Positions 41,801 to 53,446 of a stretch of 64,000 nt of DNA are shown here, piece by piece. The position numbers and the translations under genes are program-made. The DNA comes from Trichoplax sp. H2 (Eukaryota > Placozoa > Uniplacotomia > Trichoplacea). The notes under the pieces are model-generated. The model was given only the letters and a program-made list of their open reading frames with translations. It searched no databases and had not been told where the DNA came from. How positions within the stretch are numbered: the stretch's first letter is position 1; the number at the start of each line of letters is the position of its first letter. The DNA lies in contig NOWV01000011.1 of assembly GCA_003344405.1 (NCBI GenBank), positions 620,001-684,000 of the forward strand. Reading direction: 5' to 3'.

Positions 41801-44800
41801 CAATTAACTGCTCGGTTATATCTTTAACCATAAGCGCTAATTTTTTAAGTGAGGGTGAAAACTCAATCTTGTCGCCAATTAGTGTAACTTTTACACGGAA
41901 TAGCGGATTAGGTGAACTTTTACCATCGCCATTGATAACACGCGATAATTCTTGTAGTGACCATTTAACGTTTAACCTACAAGCCTCCTCGACCATACGG
42001 TCCATTTTTGCAGTATAACTTCTCCAGGAAGATTGTACCTTAAGTAATAAAAGTATTTTATAGCTATCACTATAAAGTAACGTATTGGATGAAACACCGA
42101 AAGAACTATTACTTACATCAGTACCGTCCCCTTTAAAAACTTCATATACTTGTTCCATTTTCTCGACGATGCCATGATGAATTTGCCTTAATTTTCTTTC
42201 TACAATTAGTCTATGCTGAGCCTAATTACAGAAAAATACTTATGATACAGAATTTATTAATGTAGACTATTTTCTTATTTTTAAATTACCTGATCTTCAT
42301 CGAAATCCAAATCGTCGTATACTCTCTTTTTATCCACTCGGACTAATAGCAATTCACTAATACGCTTACATTGATCTGATATCGAAGCATTAGCATTTTT
42401 GTAGTCACTAACGATAGCTTGTATCTAAATAAAATACAAATAAATATCAATGATAGTTAATTGAAACGGCGATCTAATGCAAGTGTACAAGCATTTCCAT
42501 CTAGCATGAAAGTATAAATTACATAAATTATTGTATGTGTAATTAAGCATATTTTCATAGAGCAAATATTGGTAAGCAAATAACCTTGCTGGCGTGTAAT
42601 CGACATTCACCGATAAAGAAATCGGATATGCCTTTAGTTGCCCAAGTTAACTTTGTAAGACCTGGTTGGATTTTCTTATCTAAGTAGCGGATTCTTTCTT
42701 TAAATAAGCCGCGCTCTTCGTTACTTAACGATAGTATGATTCTGAAATTGAATAAAGTAGCAATCCAGATTATAATTTACTATGTTATTCAAGTGAGAAT
42801 CATGGTATAATATTTCAATTTACCCGTTGTAATCACGAATAACTAATAACACGTTTTCGCGTAGTACACGTAAGTCTTCTCGCTTTTGATAGACTTCAGT
42901 AGCATAATGCGGTATTTCAAACATTAATCTCTCCCAGTAGTGAATTTCTGAGAATAGTTTCAATAGAGTTCTACCGAATTAAAAACAGATGTCATAAATA
43001 TTAAATTTGGTATCTATTCTTTTATTTAATCAACACTATTAACTTGAATAAGGCGTATAACTTAGTTATCAGTATGACTCTTGTCCAAATTTAACAATGT
43101 TTAACTCTAAGTGAATACTATTGTGGTGACTTACTTGTCAAAATTTAAATCAAGCATAGCTGGGTATTCAGCACTTCTATGCATTAGAGGTACTTCCAGT
43201 AATTTCATTAATTCCTAATCACATAATGGTATTACAGTTTAATAATGATGAAATAGGATCAACCTAATTAGCATCTAGTGAATTGCTAGATCAATACTTA
43301 CTCTGTCCACTGTACTTGTCCACTCATTGAACATTTTACGAACATATTCGTCTAATGCCTACGATGATCATAATCATATGTGCGGTAACATTTTAGTATT
43401 ACGAATTAAATTTAGTTCTAATTATAATTTAATAAAGTATCATTTATCAGTCATCATATTTGTTAACAAACTTGGCCTAATTGTTGATATTGAGCCCTTA
43501 TTTCGTCGCCAGTGCCAATTTGGGGCAGGAAGAATGCTTTCTCTAAGATCTAATGTGACCAATAACGATGGAATTATAAAGACCGTAGTATACGTTTATA
43601 CAGTAGTTTTATATCTAGAATTGTTTTTAAGATTGGTCCATCAAGACGATGATAATTTCTTTCATGTAATGTTCTGTAAACTTACCTCCATTGGATAATC
43701 TATTCTCTTTTTTAGAGCTCTTGCCCACTGTGCTGAACCAGCATAACGTGGTTCGAAAGGAGATACTGCTGGAGTCTTAGTGTTAAATTCCTTCTTGACT
43801 AAGTTTAATTCCTCATTAAATAGTCCATAGACTTCCACAGTCTTTTTATCAATGGTACGCCTTATAGCCTATACAAAATATAATCAAAAAGAGTCATAAA
43901 TAAATATCACAGGATACAGTGAACTGCGCTCATTACTTAATTTGTTGTATATCTAACCTCTCGTGATGATAAATGGCGGAAGAAATCAAGTAACTCAACA
44001 CCTTCTTCAACAGTTATAATCGTTTCAAAAGCTGATGTTATCACATTTTGCATCATAACTTCTAAATCTTTTATGCCAGTTTTAAATCTATTAGATAGAA
44101 TAATTCATGTCCATTTAAATGTTAAAAGAGTTATTAAATTCACAAAAGTGAGACCGAGTTATATAATGGGTTGTTGTATACGGAAGTACGTTAGTTAAAT
44201 TGAGAATAAATTGTTAATGTCGTTATATGTAATTTTTATGATGGCGTAGACAAATAATGCGATATTGACTTACCTATTGTAATCATCATGCCACGAAGAA
44301 GCCTACCAATACAATTTAATGTGTATAGTTACATTTAATAGATTATGACTGTAGAGTAGTAATAGATGTGATCTAGCATCAAGCTAACCTTAACATCCAA
44401 GATGGTTTTCTTTACATTGCGTAAGATTTGTAAATTTTTATTAAATGTAGCTTCGATTTCCAACAAACTTCTTGTAATGTCAGGTCCACGCAAACCGTGA
44501 AATTGTGGCATTTGAATTTTGTTGCCGTCATGACATCTTGCAAAATGGACTTGACATTCACAAACCTATTAAGGCAATTAAGATTTGATTAGATAAGGTT
44601 GCGATACTATTTATAGGCGAAATATAAAAATGATAATGGTAAGATATAAAAAGTTACCTCTAGTAAATCTCTACAACGTTGAATAAATGCATCAACTTGT
44701 GCAAAAATACTTGTTCGATCTAATACCCATTTTTGTTCGCTAAGATGGTTATGGACCTTACTTATCTAATCGATTACGTAAGAATTATTCTAGTTGTAAT

Positions 44801-47361
44801 ATCTCTTTATAAGCAGGTAAATGATAAATGAGTGATATCTAATCTAGTTTTAAGCCTATTAAGATGAATAAGGATGCAAAATAACCTTATTGTATGTTTC
44901 TTTCCATGATTCACAGCAACTTATACTTTCATTTAATGCCGACGTAGTTTGAACAATTAAACCATTAAAGATGTCATCCAGCGATATTGTATAGCTACAG
45001 CGCTTAATAATTTCATTGCTAACCTATAAATAATTAGTTTTAAAAAGTGTACATATAGTATCAATATATTGACTCTTTTATGTAACGTTATTATTGTTTA
45101 GTTCTATATACTGCATATTTGAGCTTGACTGCTTATAAAATTAATGGATTTATTAGATTTCTTTTTTAGGCTAGTCATGAAAGGTTCGTGGTTGCTATTT
45201 TTAATAATATAATACGACTACAGAACGAAACTGTTACAACTGTTGAGCAATGTTATTAATTACTTATAACTACTACACGTATTAGATTCGTCTAAGTAGA
45301 GTATAATGAATTTTTAAAATTTATTAATTTTATCATAATTAGAATATGAACAAATCTTACTTTTCTAAGTAAGCCAGTTAATCGTTCACGAGAGTTATAA
45401 TACTCAGAATTGATCCAAATCATCCGTATGATGTTCAGAATACGTGGCAACTGAGAACTAATTTCCGACGGAAGAGATTCTGATAGGGTTAAGCAAGGTT
45501 CTTTTAAGGTTGATAAAAATTTCAGATTACTTTGTGCTTGAGCCGAACCATCCTAATATTGTGGTAATATAATATGAATAGCATAGGGTGGTTGATTTTT
45601 TTATTTTGAACGATTAATCGAGTAATTCCTGTCATTACCTGGATTAACTTTGATAGTCTTATAAATGGAGATACATAGGAGGATTTAGCATGCTCTAGTA
45701 TATCTCGAATTCTCTTAACACCTGGCCTATCTAACTGCTCACTAAGACCGGATAAATCTAAACATCGACTTCGCCAAAATTGGATTTCTTCCAATGGCCC
45801 AGAATTTTCATCAGTTTCAACCGCATCTTGATTGCTTAGAACTTCCTTTATTTGACGAGTCCAGTGGATCATAGAGGCTGTTGTTAATAATAAATAATGA
45901 ATTTGCTTAGATATATTAAACATGGGTAAAAAGTGAATGTCATAATATAGATAAGATTTGCTCTAGTAATTTTCTTATGTGACCTTCTAAACGCTGGACT
46001 AATTCTTTATTCTTGACAGCAGCTTCGGCATCGATGTTTAACCCCTCATCAGGTACATATAATACGGTGTGGCCATCCATCCTGTGAGCTGTATCCGTCA
46101 AACTAGCCATAAATTTGTGTGTCTGCGAAGAAAAGTCATTCTTGATACCTGTTGAGATGTTGTGTTAAGGCTATTCTATCCAATTTTTCGTATCTATCGA
46201 TTCCCATACTAACGTCTAACTAAGACGTACTGTTGTCTAGATATTGATAAAATACTTAAGAATAAAAGGATACTGTCAGGCCATGTAGCATTTCGTAGGA
46301 AGAGTGGAGTATATATACTTGACATTAGTCTCAGCAGGCTTTGTATTGAATTTGCCCTAACGGTTCCATATTGTAGCATAGAGTTGATATTGTGCTGCGT
46401 TAGGGTAACTTTGGATGATCGAATGAAGTATGTCATTTCATCAACCTAATGGAAATAAATTCATATCCATTTCGCTTGGTGAGAAGTATTTATAGGTAAT
46501 GGAAAGGTATTACACACCTGATGAGTAGATATTGAATGGGACAAACAGAGGCCATGTTTAGCATCAATGTATCCAATTAGTAAAGGTGTGTTGGGATCAT
46601 CTAAAAATCGTTCCACAACGTCATCGTGCTTTTCGCTCCACATATCAGGATTAAAGTTTCCAAGCAGAAAACGATCTTTCACATAAGAAATCTGATAAAA
46701 TAGATATTATTAGATATCATAGCTAATATAGTGGTGTGATCGTCACAATATCTCAGACCAACAGTAACGTCTAGGCGCTTACACATCTTAAATTCAAACT
46801 GGTTACTGATGTACTGTAGTTAAAGTATTTTGAAACTTTAGATAGGGTGTCAATTTATCCTGTTGTCTTAAGATTCTTAACGGGCAACAAAATAAAATAT
46901 TTGCGTTTTCGAAACATTATTGCATATTTTAAATTATGGGTACTTTACATTAATTATATTACATTGACCAATAGTTACGATTAAAAGTGGCAGTAGATAG
47001 CTAATCTAAATGGCTGTGTTTGGTAATAGACTCCTTTAGATAGGCTATCACTTCTGACTTCTACCAGAACAGTACTTTACATTATCAAATAATAAAAAAT
47101 TGCTTTATCGTAGAATTGATAAATATAGAAAATGATTACCAAATCGATAGCAGGGGCAGATTCTATATTTCCTTCGTCCATTGAACTGCCATTAAGGTGA
47201 TTACTCTGCTGTAGTGTATCGTCCATATTACTAGATGTATCATGTAATAATCCATTTTCCTTAGGAGTGTCTGCATGTAGCGATTCTTCTTTACTGTCTT
47301 GCTTTACAGGAGTTGAACCATTTAATGTGTCGTGAGTATCCGCTTTTACTTCTGTATCCAT
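29843..47361 (-). CDS. DNAH2: Axonemal dynein heavy chain 2 (inner-arm dynein motor)
   Basis: ATP-driven motor of the axonemal inner arm I1/f dynein, which shapes ciliary beating. I joined 31 exons in frame (4496 residues; vertebrate DNAH2 is about 4430): 47140-47361, 46518-46691, 46274-46445, 45984-46148, 45639-45877, 45361-45552, 44886-45023, 44658-44765, 44389-44565, 44274-44302, 43958-44087, 43686-43868, 43302-43358, 43135-43214, 42824-42970, 42585-42741, 42290-42424, 41169-42221, 40992-41081, 40716-40832, 40490-40621, 31789-40334, 31604-31661, 31416-31507, 31209-31281, 31005-31121, 30761-30910, 30510-30686, 30364-30438, 30115-30265, 29843-29997. Tail residues 1-1300 begin with an acidic 74-residue segment I cannot match. 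Walker A motifs: GPAGTGKT about 1875 (AAA1, the catalytic site), GQTESGKT about 2156, GPVGTGKT about 2489, GIGGSGRRS about 2835 (AAA4, Arg in place of Lys). Coiled-coil stalk with microtubule-binding tip around 3180. The C-terminus ends with WIKRGTALLMSLDY, typical of DNAH2 rather than other heavy chains. Some donors are weak (GTCACA after 45984, GTTCGT after 31604), but the frame and family similarity hold across every junction. Confidence 0.96.
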
Positions 47362-47769
47362 ATTGGCTATTTACTATACGAATACTTGTTCAACTGTAGT
47401 AAAAAAGTGTTCGCGGCCCACTGTCCGCGGTAATGTTATTATAATACTCTAAATTTAAATTTGTAAGCTTTGCTTTGGCAATGTTTGTAGCAAGGACAAT
47501 TTGATTTGTTGTATGACGGTCACTATGACCTGTAATAAACGAATGTTTGTGTGCCGTACGTTATATACTGTAGGCGGTTGTATATATTGAATATCAATTT
47601 GTCATACAATATAACGTAGGGTAGTATCCATCTATCTGCTTTTAAAATGCAATCTTAATGAAGAGCTTTAAAGCGACAAATTACGCACGGTTACCTTAGC
47701 AACCCATTTCCCTCGACTACATTGCATTACTTTAGGTTAAAACTTTGTGCGAAAAGAAAATCGATGCGG

Positions 47770-47900
47770 TGCACTGCAGTGTGCAGTACAGTACGGTACA
47801 GTACAGTACACGTCCGGTAGTCCAATTTTTTTCAGCTCAAGTGCAGTACACAGTACAGTAGGTAAAAGAGGTTTTTGAACAGTACAGTACAGTACTGTAG
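47770..47900. repeat. Short TACAG pentamer array
   Basis: Three short runs of the pentamer TACAG are separated by unrelated sequence. They are GTGCAGTACAGTACGGTACAG near 47781, CAGTACACAGTACAGTAG near 47843 and CAGTACAGTACAGTACTGTAG at the right end. The same unit makes up the larger arrays at 48961-49515 and 57734-58260. Confidence 0.8.
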
Positions 47901-48243
47901 TCGGATAAATTGATGATAAAATATTGAGACAAACTCTTCGTTATGGCAGTACTTGCGTATGCAGACGGTCCATTTTGAAATGACTGATGTTTTCTAAATT
48001 AAGTAATATTACATTGAATCTTATTATCTGTTATAAATTTCTGCTTGAAAGCAGTTACATAAGATCGTAGACGCTATTTAAATTAGTACCAGTGATTTAA
48101 AAAACAGCCATGGAAGATTTATGCTAATCATTTGGTAAGGAAAGTCCGCCTGTCTGGTCTGTACAGTAATCCGCCGTTGAGGGGTTGAAAAGAGTTTTGA
48201 ATAAGGGTGGGTTGGTATGAGAATGACTATCACGGACTACTAA

Positions 48244-48351
48244 AATGGTATTTCAGTAGTCCTACTCCAAGGGGGCTTTTACAGTAAGAAAGTACCAATG
48301 GTATTTCAGTAGTCCTACTCTAAGGGGGCTTTTACAGCAAGAAAGTACCAA
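48244..48351. repeat. Perfect-phase 53-bp tandem duplication
   Basis: Two adjacent 53-bp copies (48244-48296 and 48297-48349) differ at only a few positions, for example CTCC against CTCT and GTAAG against GCAAG. They look recent. The start of the first copy also takes part in an inverted repeat: GGACTACT at 48233 pairs with AGTAGTCC at 48254-48261. Confidence 0.9.
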
Positions 48352-48561
48352 TTTTTCTTGAGTAGTCTCTGGTATTAGGCATACAACACACTGCACAGGG
48401 TACACGTATGAGCTGTATGAGCTACTGCGTAGACTATACGGTATTATATTGTGTACTTGTGAAGCGCTACAATTTCAGTTTTCCACAAGTAAGAAGCTGC
48501 TCTTATTTATCCTGAGCGCAAACATTGCAAAAGCAAAATCATAATGCTGTTTGATAATGTA

Positions 48562-48712
48562 CTTTCATGCAAAGTAGTCTTTTCTAAAATTGTTTTACTG
48601 ATCTTTTACTCAATTCTTATTACTAAACTATTCCCGCTTTCATGCAAAGTAGTCTTGTGTAAAATTGTTTTACTGATCTTTTTACTCAATTCCTTTGACT
48701 AAAATATTCCCG
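48562..48712. repeat. 75-bp tandem duplication
   Basis: Copies at 48562-48636 and 48637-48712 share CTTTCATGCAAAGTAGTCTT, AAAATTGTTTTACTGATC, TTACTCAATTC and ATTCCCG, with few differences. No coding potential seen. Confidence 0.9.
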
Positions 48713-48960
48713 GTGCCGATTGACTCCTTACTTCAGTAAAGTGATATTATTCTTTGATAGCAATTTACACTCCACTGCATTGCATAGCACTCTTGATGAA
48801 TTCTTGACAGAGGATTACGATTATGCTGCTAGGGACTACTAAAAAGAGAGAAAACCTTGTGTATCTTTCTAGCAGACTACCAGGCTTGTTCTTGATCTCG
48901 GCAGATCTCCACTTCTCACCTGATGTCAGGCTATGTTTACGGCATTCATTTTAGAGTGGT

Positions 48961-49515
48961 GTCGAGTAGAGTAGAGTCTACTAGAGTACAGTACTGTACA
49001 GTATCAGAGAAGGATATTGTACGTACAGTACTGTACTGTACTGTACAGAGTACTGTACAGTATGAGAGATTGCTTCCAAGTGGTTGTACAGTACTGTACA
49101 CTGTACAGTACAGTACAGTATGATGCAGCCCAGTACAGTACAGTACAATCGCGTACAGTACAGTACAGTACTGTACTGTAAAAGCGACAATGTACTGTAC
49201 AGTACAGTACAGTATCAAAGAAGGACATTGTACTGTACTGTAGAGGTCATTGAGGTACTGTACAGTACTGTAATGACACTATGAGGCAGCACGCTACAAT
49301 CGCGTAATTACAGTACAGTACAGTATGAAGCAGCCCAGTACAGTACAATCGCGTACAGTACAGTACTGTACTGTAAAAGCGACAGTGTACAGTACTGTAG
49401 TGGTCATTGAGGTACTGTACGTAGCGACTTGGATCAAGTTGTACAGTATGAGAAATTGCTTCCAAGTTGTGGTACAGACTAACCGTACTGTACAGTGTAC
49501 AGTACAGTACAACAT
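48961..49515. repeat. Large flipping TACAG/CTGTA array with higher-order units
   Basis: Runs of TACAG switch to its reverse complement CTGTA many times, making perfect palindromes such as GTACAGTACTGTAC. Non-pentamer islands recur in order: ATGCAGCCCAGTACAG then CAATCGCGTACAG and AAAAGCGACA (49119-49188, again 49325-49384); GAGATTGCTTCCAAG and GAAATTGCTTCCAAG; GGTCATTGAGGTACTGTAC twice; GAGGCAGCACGCTACAATCG twice. So blocks of 100-200 bp were copied on top of the pentamer. The pentamer has no stop in any frame, which creates spurious open frames translating as repeats of YSTVQ or LYCTV. Confidence 0.92.
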
Positions 49516-50169
49516 AATGACAGTATGAGGCAGCACGCTACAATCGCGTATAAAAGTGACCCCTTACCAAGATTGACTGCTATAGCGTAACGAGTGGCAG
49601 AGCGCTTTTGCCGCGTACCCCCTTGTGGCCATTTCTTCCATCAACCGCCATTGATAAACTGCATTTGCTATTAGTAAGTTTCCATAAATTGACAATAATC
49701 CACACATCAGACTTTGAATTGGATTCATCTTTAATTCACCCTATAACTATTATATGCTTTACAGGAAAAATATTTTAAATGACAAAAAACCAGCCTAAGT
49801 AATATGCTATTTAAACAAGGTTGATATTGTACGTAGGTACATCGATAGAGATTGTTAGTGTATTAATACACAAAGTCAGCCAGTTGTGTGTGTAGAGAGA
49901 GAGAGAGACAGCACTGTTTAAAGACTACAATTACAATCTGATTCGCTTTTTTAATCGATCAATTTTAACCTCGGATGCAGTAAATATCTACCAAATTAAC
50001 ATGTTACTTTTATGTTTACACCATTATCTACAGGAGGAGGACAGTCATTATCCAGCATAGTAAAAAGTTATTTGTGCTGAACGACACTAGGCACCACAAG
50101 CAACTTTTTTTCTGTTGTTCAAGTCGTCGACGTCGGTGAAAATTATCACCACTATTATCGAGAGTCACA

Positions 50170-53100
50170 ATGCCAAGACCCGGTAATTCCAGTTATCGTA
50201 GTCGAAGTCGAAGTCATAGTCCTGCTCGTCGTAATCATTATCGGGATAGATATTACCGCGATAAGCGGAGAAGCCGTAGTCGGACACCTTCGTCTTCTCG
50301 TGGACGCAGTAATAAGCATAATAAAGAGGAAAGTAGGAGCCGTTCCAAAAGTCGAGATATCTTTGGACGTGATATCAATCGTCGTGATATAACTAATAAA
50401 GACGATGATAGAAAGACGTAAGTATCATTGCTTCGGCGGTTAACAACTTATTTTTTGAAATCACTGGATCAAGTCAATCGGAACAGTCTTCCTTTTCATC
50501 CAAGATACGTTGAGCAAGCGACGACGTAGCCCATAATTCTAGGGTATTCGGACGTCATCATTTCAATATTGCACATTACCGACTAATGATAATGAACGAT
50601 AGTATTTAAGAATGATAATCAGACGTGCCTAGTCTAGTCTAGTCATAGATTTATCTTTTATTCTTCGGTAAACGATACAATACTAGGATTATAAACTGGG
50701 CAAGTATACAGTACGGTAGATGCAGTTCAATATTTTACAATTTCTTCGGTTGGATTATCCAATCGCAAAATCGAATCAACGCTCTAACCCTAAATCCTAT
50801 AAATATACTCTAGATTAACGATAACTTAGGTTCATTCTATTTGGATACAGAATTAAACAATTCCATACAGCGTCGCATGGTAAATTACCAGATCTTGAAA
50901 GAACTAAAATAAGTTCGCAAATCATCTTATGCGATAGTGGTCAAATGTACGTTTATAATTAACTGATACGTCAATGGTATATTAACTTATCCGATTACCG
51001 ATCAATCTTAAATGCGATAACCGCTTGCATTGTACGCAAAATATGATAAAGATGCCTTGACTCTTTTGGTTAATTAATAATCGAATCTACTATAATACTA
51101 AAGGGAGGGGTATAGGAGAGAAGCTTTTCATCTTTCATTTTACTATTTTATCCATTTTTTTCAATAGTGGTAGATAATATAATTGAGCTAGGGACTTTGC
51201 AAGTTTTTCAAGAGCGTCTATACGCGTATACGAGTAGATTGTGCAGTATGTGTTTGAACATTAAGAACTTTTTAAGGAGGGTTTATCCCTTAGTGTTGAT
51301 CTCCGGGGTAGTCCGTTGTTTTTGTAAATGCCTTTCCTGTACTACTCAATTTCTGGGAAAGTCCATTTTCTCTTCTCTTCGGTTCAATATTCAGGAAAAG
51401 TTGCTAATAGTGTACCGAAAGTAGTGTAAAAACAATCTTTACCATTAGTTAAATGTGCCTTTTAATGCATTATCTTACCATATGAAGTGATTGAAGACGG
51501 GAGATCAGGTGTAACACGGTCTATCTTGCTAAATAAATTTGCGATAAAGATGCATATACTTACATAGATTCAATGCCAATGTTATTGATAGTGCAACATT
51601 TTCTATATACGATGTTGATAATGCTTAATGGATACGAAATTATAATATCGATGAAATTCATGTTAGCTTATGTGTTCGAGTTATGGACAACGTAGGACCG
51701 TAAATTAATGGATGCTTATTTGTAATACATTCTACTCTACTAACTGTCTCCTATTTGATTTCCTTCTTGCAATGTAGACTCAGCCGGGCTGAAATAGAAG
51801 GTACGTTTGTTCATATTGTAGTAGATATTTGCTTGATCATCATGCAGTAACAAGATATTGCTTAATTGATTCAATTATCATGGCATAGTTTGTCTTACCT
51901 TAAGGTTATCAAATCACGTGCAATCGACTATTTATGTATGTTAAAAAAATTATGATGCCCTACAACCTAGAAGGATCTTTACGGTTTACCAATTTTTGCA
52001 TAGAGGAAGACATAACACTTCGTAATGTTCAAAAATTTTTCTTAACATTGTAGTATGTAATACGCTTTGAAGGTATTCAAAAGTCATTCTATATAGAAGT
52101 AACCTTAACAATTACCTGTATCGTTAATTACATAGAATTGTAGTAATGCTAAGGATATTACGATACTATTAAGAATCAAATGGTTAGTCGTCAGTACGTT
52201 GTTAGTAAAATAAAAATTTATCTATTTAATTAAATCAAAGGGAATGTCGAAATGGAAGTGATGCGCCGTGTTGCTGAAGCCAAGTTATTAATGGAGAAAA
52301 AACTTCAAGAAGAATATGATAGGAAATACGAGCTTGCTGTATCTGAACTACAAATGAAAGAGGTCATACGATACCATGTTTATAGCTGTTAAATATTTTT
52401 GGTTATAATGTGTAGTCCCAATCTTAACTACAACAATTCGTATGAAGGAGAAGAGCAATTTGTTATTATAGGGTGATTGAAGATATGCGATAATTAACTC
52501 TTTATTGATTACCGTATTTACAGATCCTTGCATCTAGTATTTTTATTTTAATCAATTTCGATAAAGTTTAGATAACATCAAGAGCTGATCGGACTCAGAT
52601 TAGCCAAAGCACAACCCTCTCCATTCACCATTAGTTGGAAGAAAATTTCATTGTTACTATTGTCTGCACAAAAGTGATTGCAGTCATATTAGAACCATTT
52701 TCATTGTGAAATATCAAGACAGGTTTTACTGTACAATTTTCTATCATGTACGTTGTACTCTATACTTATATATTAAATAATAAAGATTTGGTGAGACCAA
52801 CATCGATACTATTGCTCGCTACAGTTATCCAACTTGATAATCATTCTATCATACATTTATAATCTCACTGAAGTTAGCGGAATTATGAGTTGGTTGGTAT
52901 TTAAATTTTTCAAAGTATTTACAGGTAGTAGAATGTAAGTTCATGTAATCGTAAAACTTTTGTGTTGTATTGGCGATAGCACACACGTCACACTTGAGCC
53001 TGAACTCAATTTGCCGACGTTCTGAACTTCAGTAAGGTGGTATGTTGATAAATAGTAGTGCACATACTTACATATTGTATGCTATTGTGCTACTGTAGGC

Positions 53101-53446
53101 AACAGAGCGTGACAAACTCCAGGAAGAGAAACAAGCAGTAGAAGGAGAGAAAAAAGTATTGGAAGAAGCTCAAGCAAAACTGGTAAATAGGCTTTAGTAT
53201 GTATGTTAACCTAAATTTAAATTACCTGAAATGAATAACGATAAAATGTATATTATCATTGTGGTATTTTAGGCGGAAGAACGCCTTGCTCTTTTAGAGC
53301 AGCAAAGACATCTTAATCAACAAAAAGTAAATATAAGTAAAGAAAAGAAACGATTAGAAAAATTAGAGCAGGAGTTAATCCTTAATAAAAGCAAGCAAGC
53401 CCGCCCTAAGTTATCGTTTAACATAAAGCAGAAGAGTATTTTGTAA
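50170..53446 (+). CDS. ARGLU1: Arginine and glutamate-rich protein 1
   Basis: Orthologue of ARGLU1, a nuclear protein that binds RNA through its Arg/Ser-rich N-terminus and works in splicing and in transcription with Mediator. Five exons join in frame: 50170-50417, 51778-51800, 52241-52362, 53099-53182, 53273-53446, giving 216 residues (human 273). Residues 1-60 are Ser/Arg repeats, followed by DIFGRD, which matches the conserved IFGR block. Residues about 90-190 are a Glu/Lys/Arg-rich coiled coil (EVMRRVAEAKLLMEKKLQEE), and the C-terminus RPKLSFNIKQ matches the human RPKLSFSLK. Exon 2 is only 23 nt. The helical part before EVMRRV is shorter than in vertebrates; an exon may have been missed in the 1.36-kb first intron, though I saw no candidate. 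Donor GTCATA after exon 3 is weak. Confidence 0.9.

Larger units (their letters stand above)
47362..50169. promoter_or_regulatory. Divergent intergenic region DNAH2 / ARGLU1
   Basis: This 2.8-kb region separates the start codons of two divergently transcribed genes, so it must hold both promoters and 5' untranslated regions. No protein-coding exon is credible in it. It is dominated by repeats: TACAG/CTGTA arrays at 47770-47900 and 48961-49515, and two simple tandem duplications at 48244-48351 and 48562-48712. A short GA run (about 49896-49909) lies upstream of ARGLU1. I cannot place a TATA box or start site with confidence. Confidence 0.6.

Noticed and set aside
43327-43698. Plus-strand 123-codon open frame
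   Set aside because: It covers DNAH2 exons 43302-43358 and 43686-43868 on the other strand plus the intron between them; its sequence is AT-rich with no recognisable domain.
48923-49536. Several overlapping open frames of 66-90 codons on both strands
   Set aside because: They lie wholly in the TACAG/CTGTA array, which has no stop codon in any frame; the translations are just repeats of YSTVQ or LYCTV.
51167-51424. Plus-strand 85-codon open frame in ARGLU1 intron 1
   Set aside because: Considered as the missing ARGLU1 exon, but it is Cys/Leu/Phe-rich with none of the Glu/Arg coiled-coil character, and has no convincing borders.
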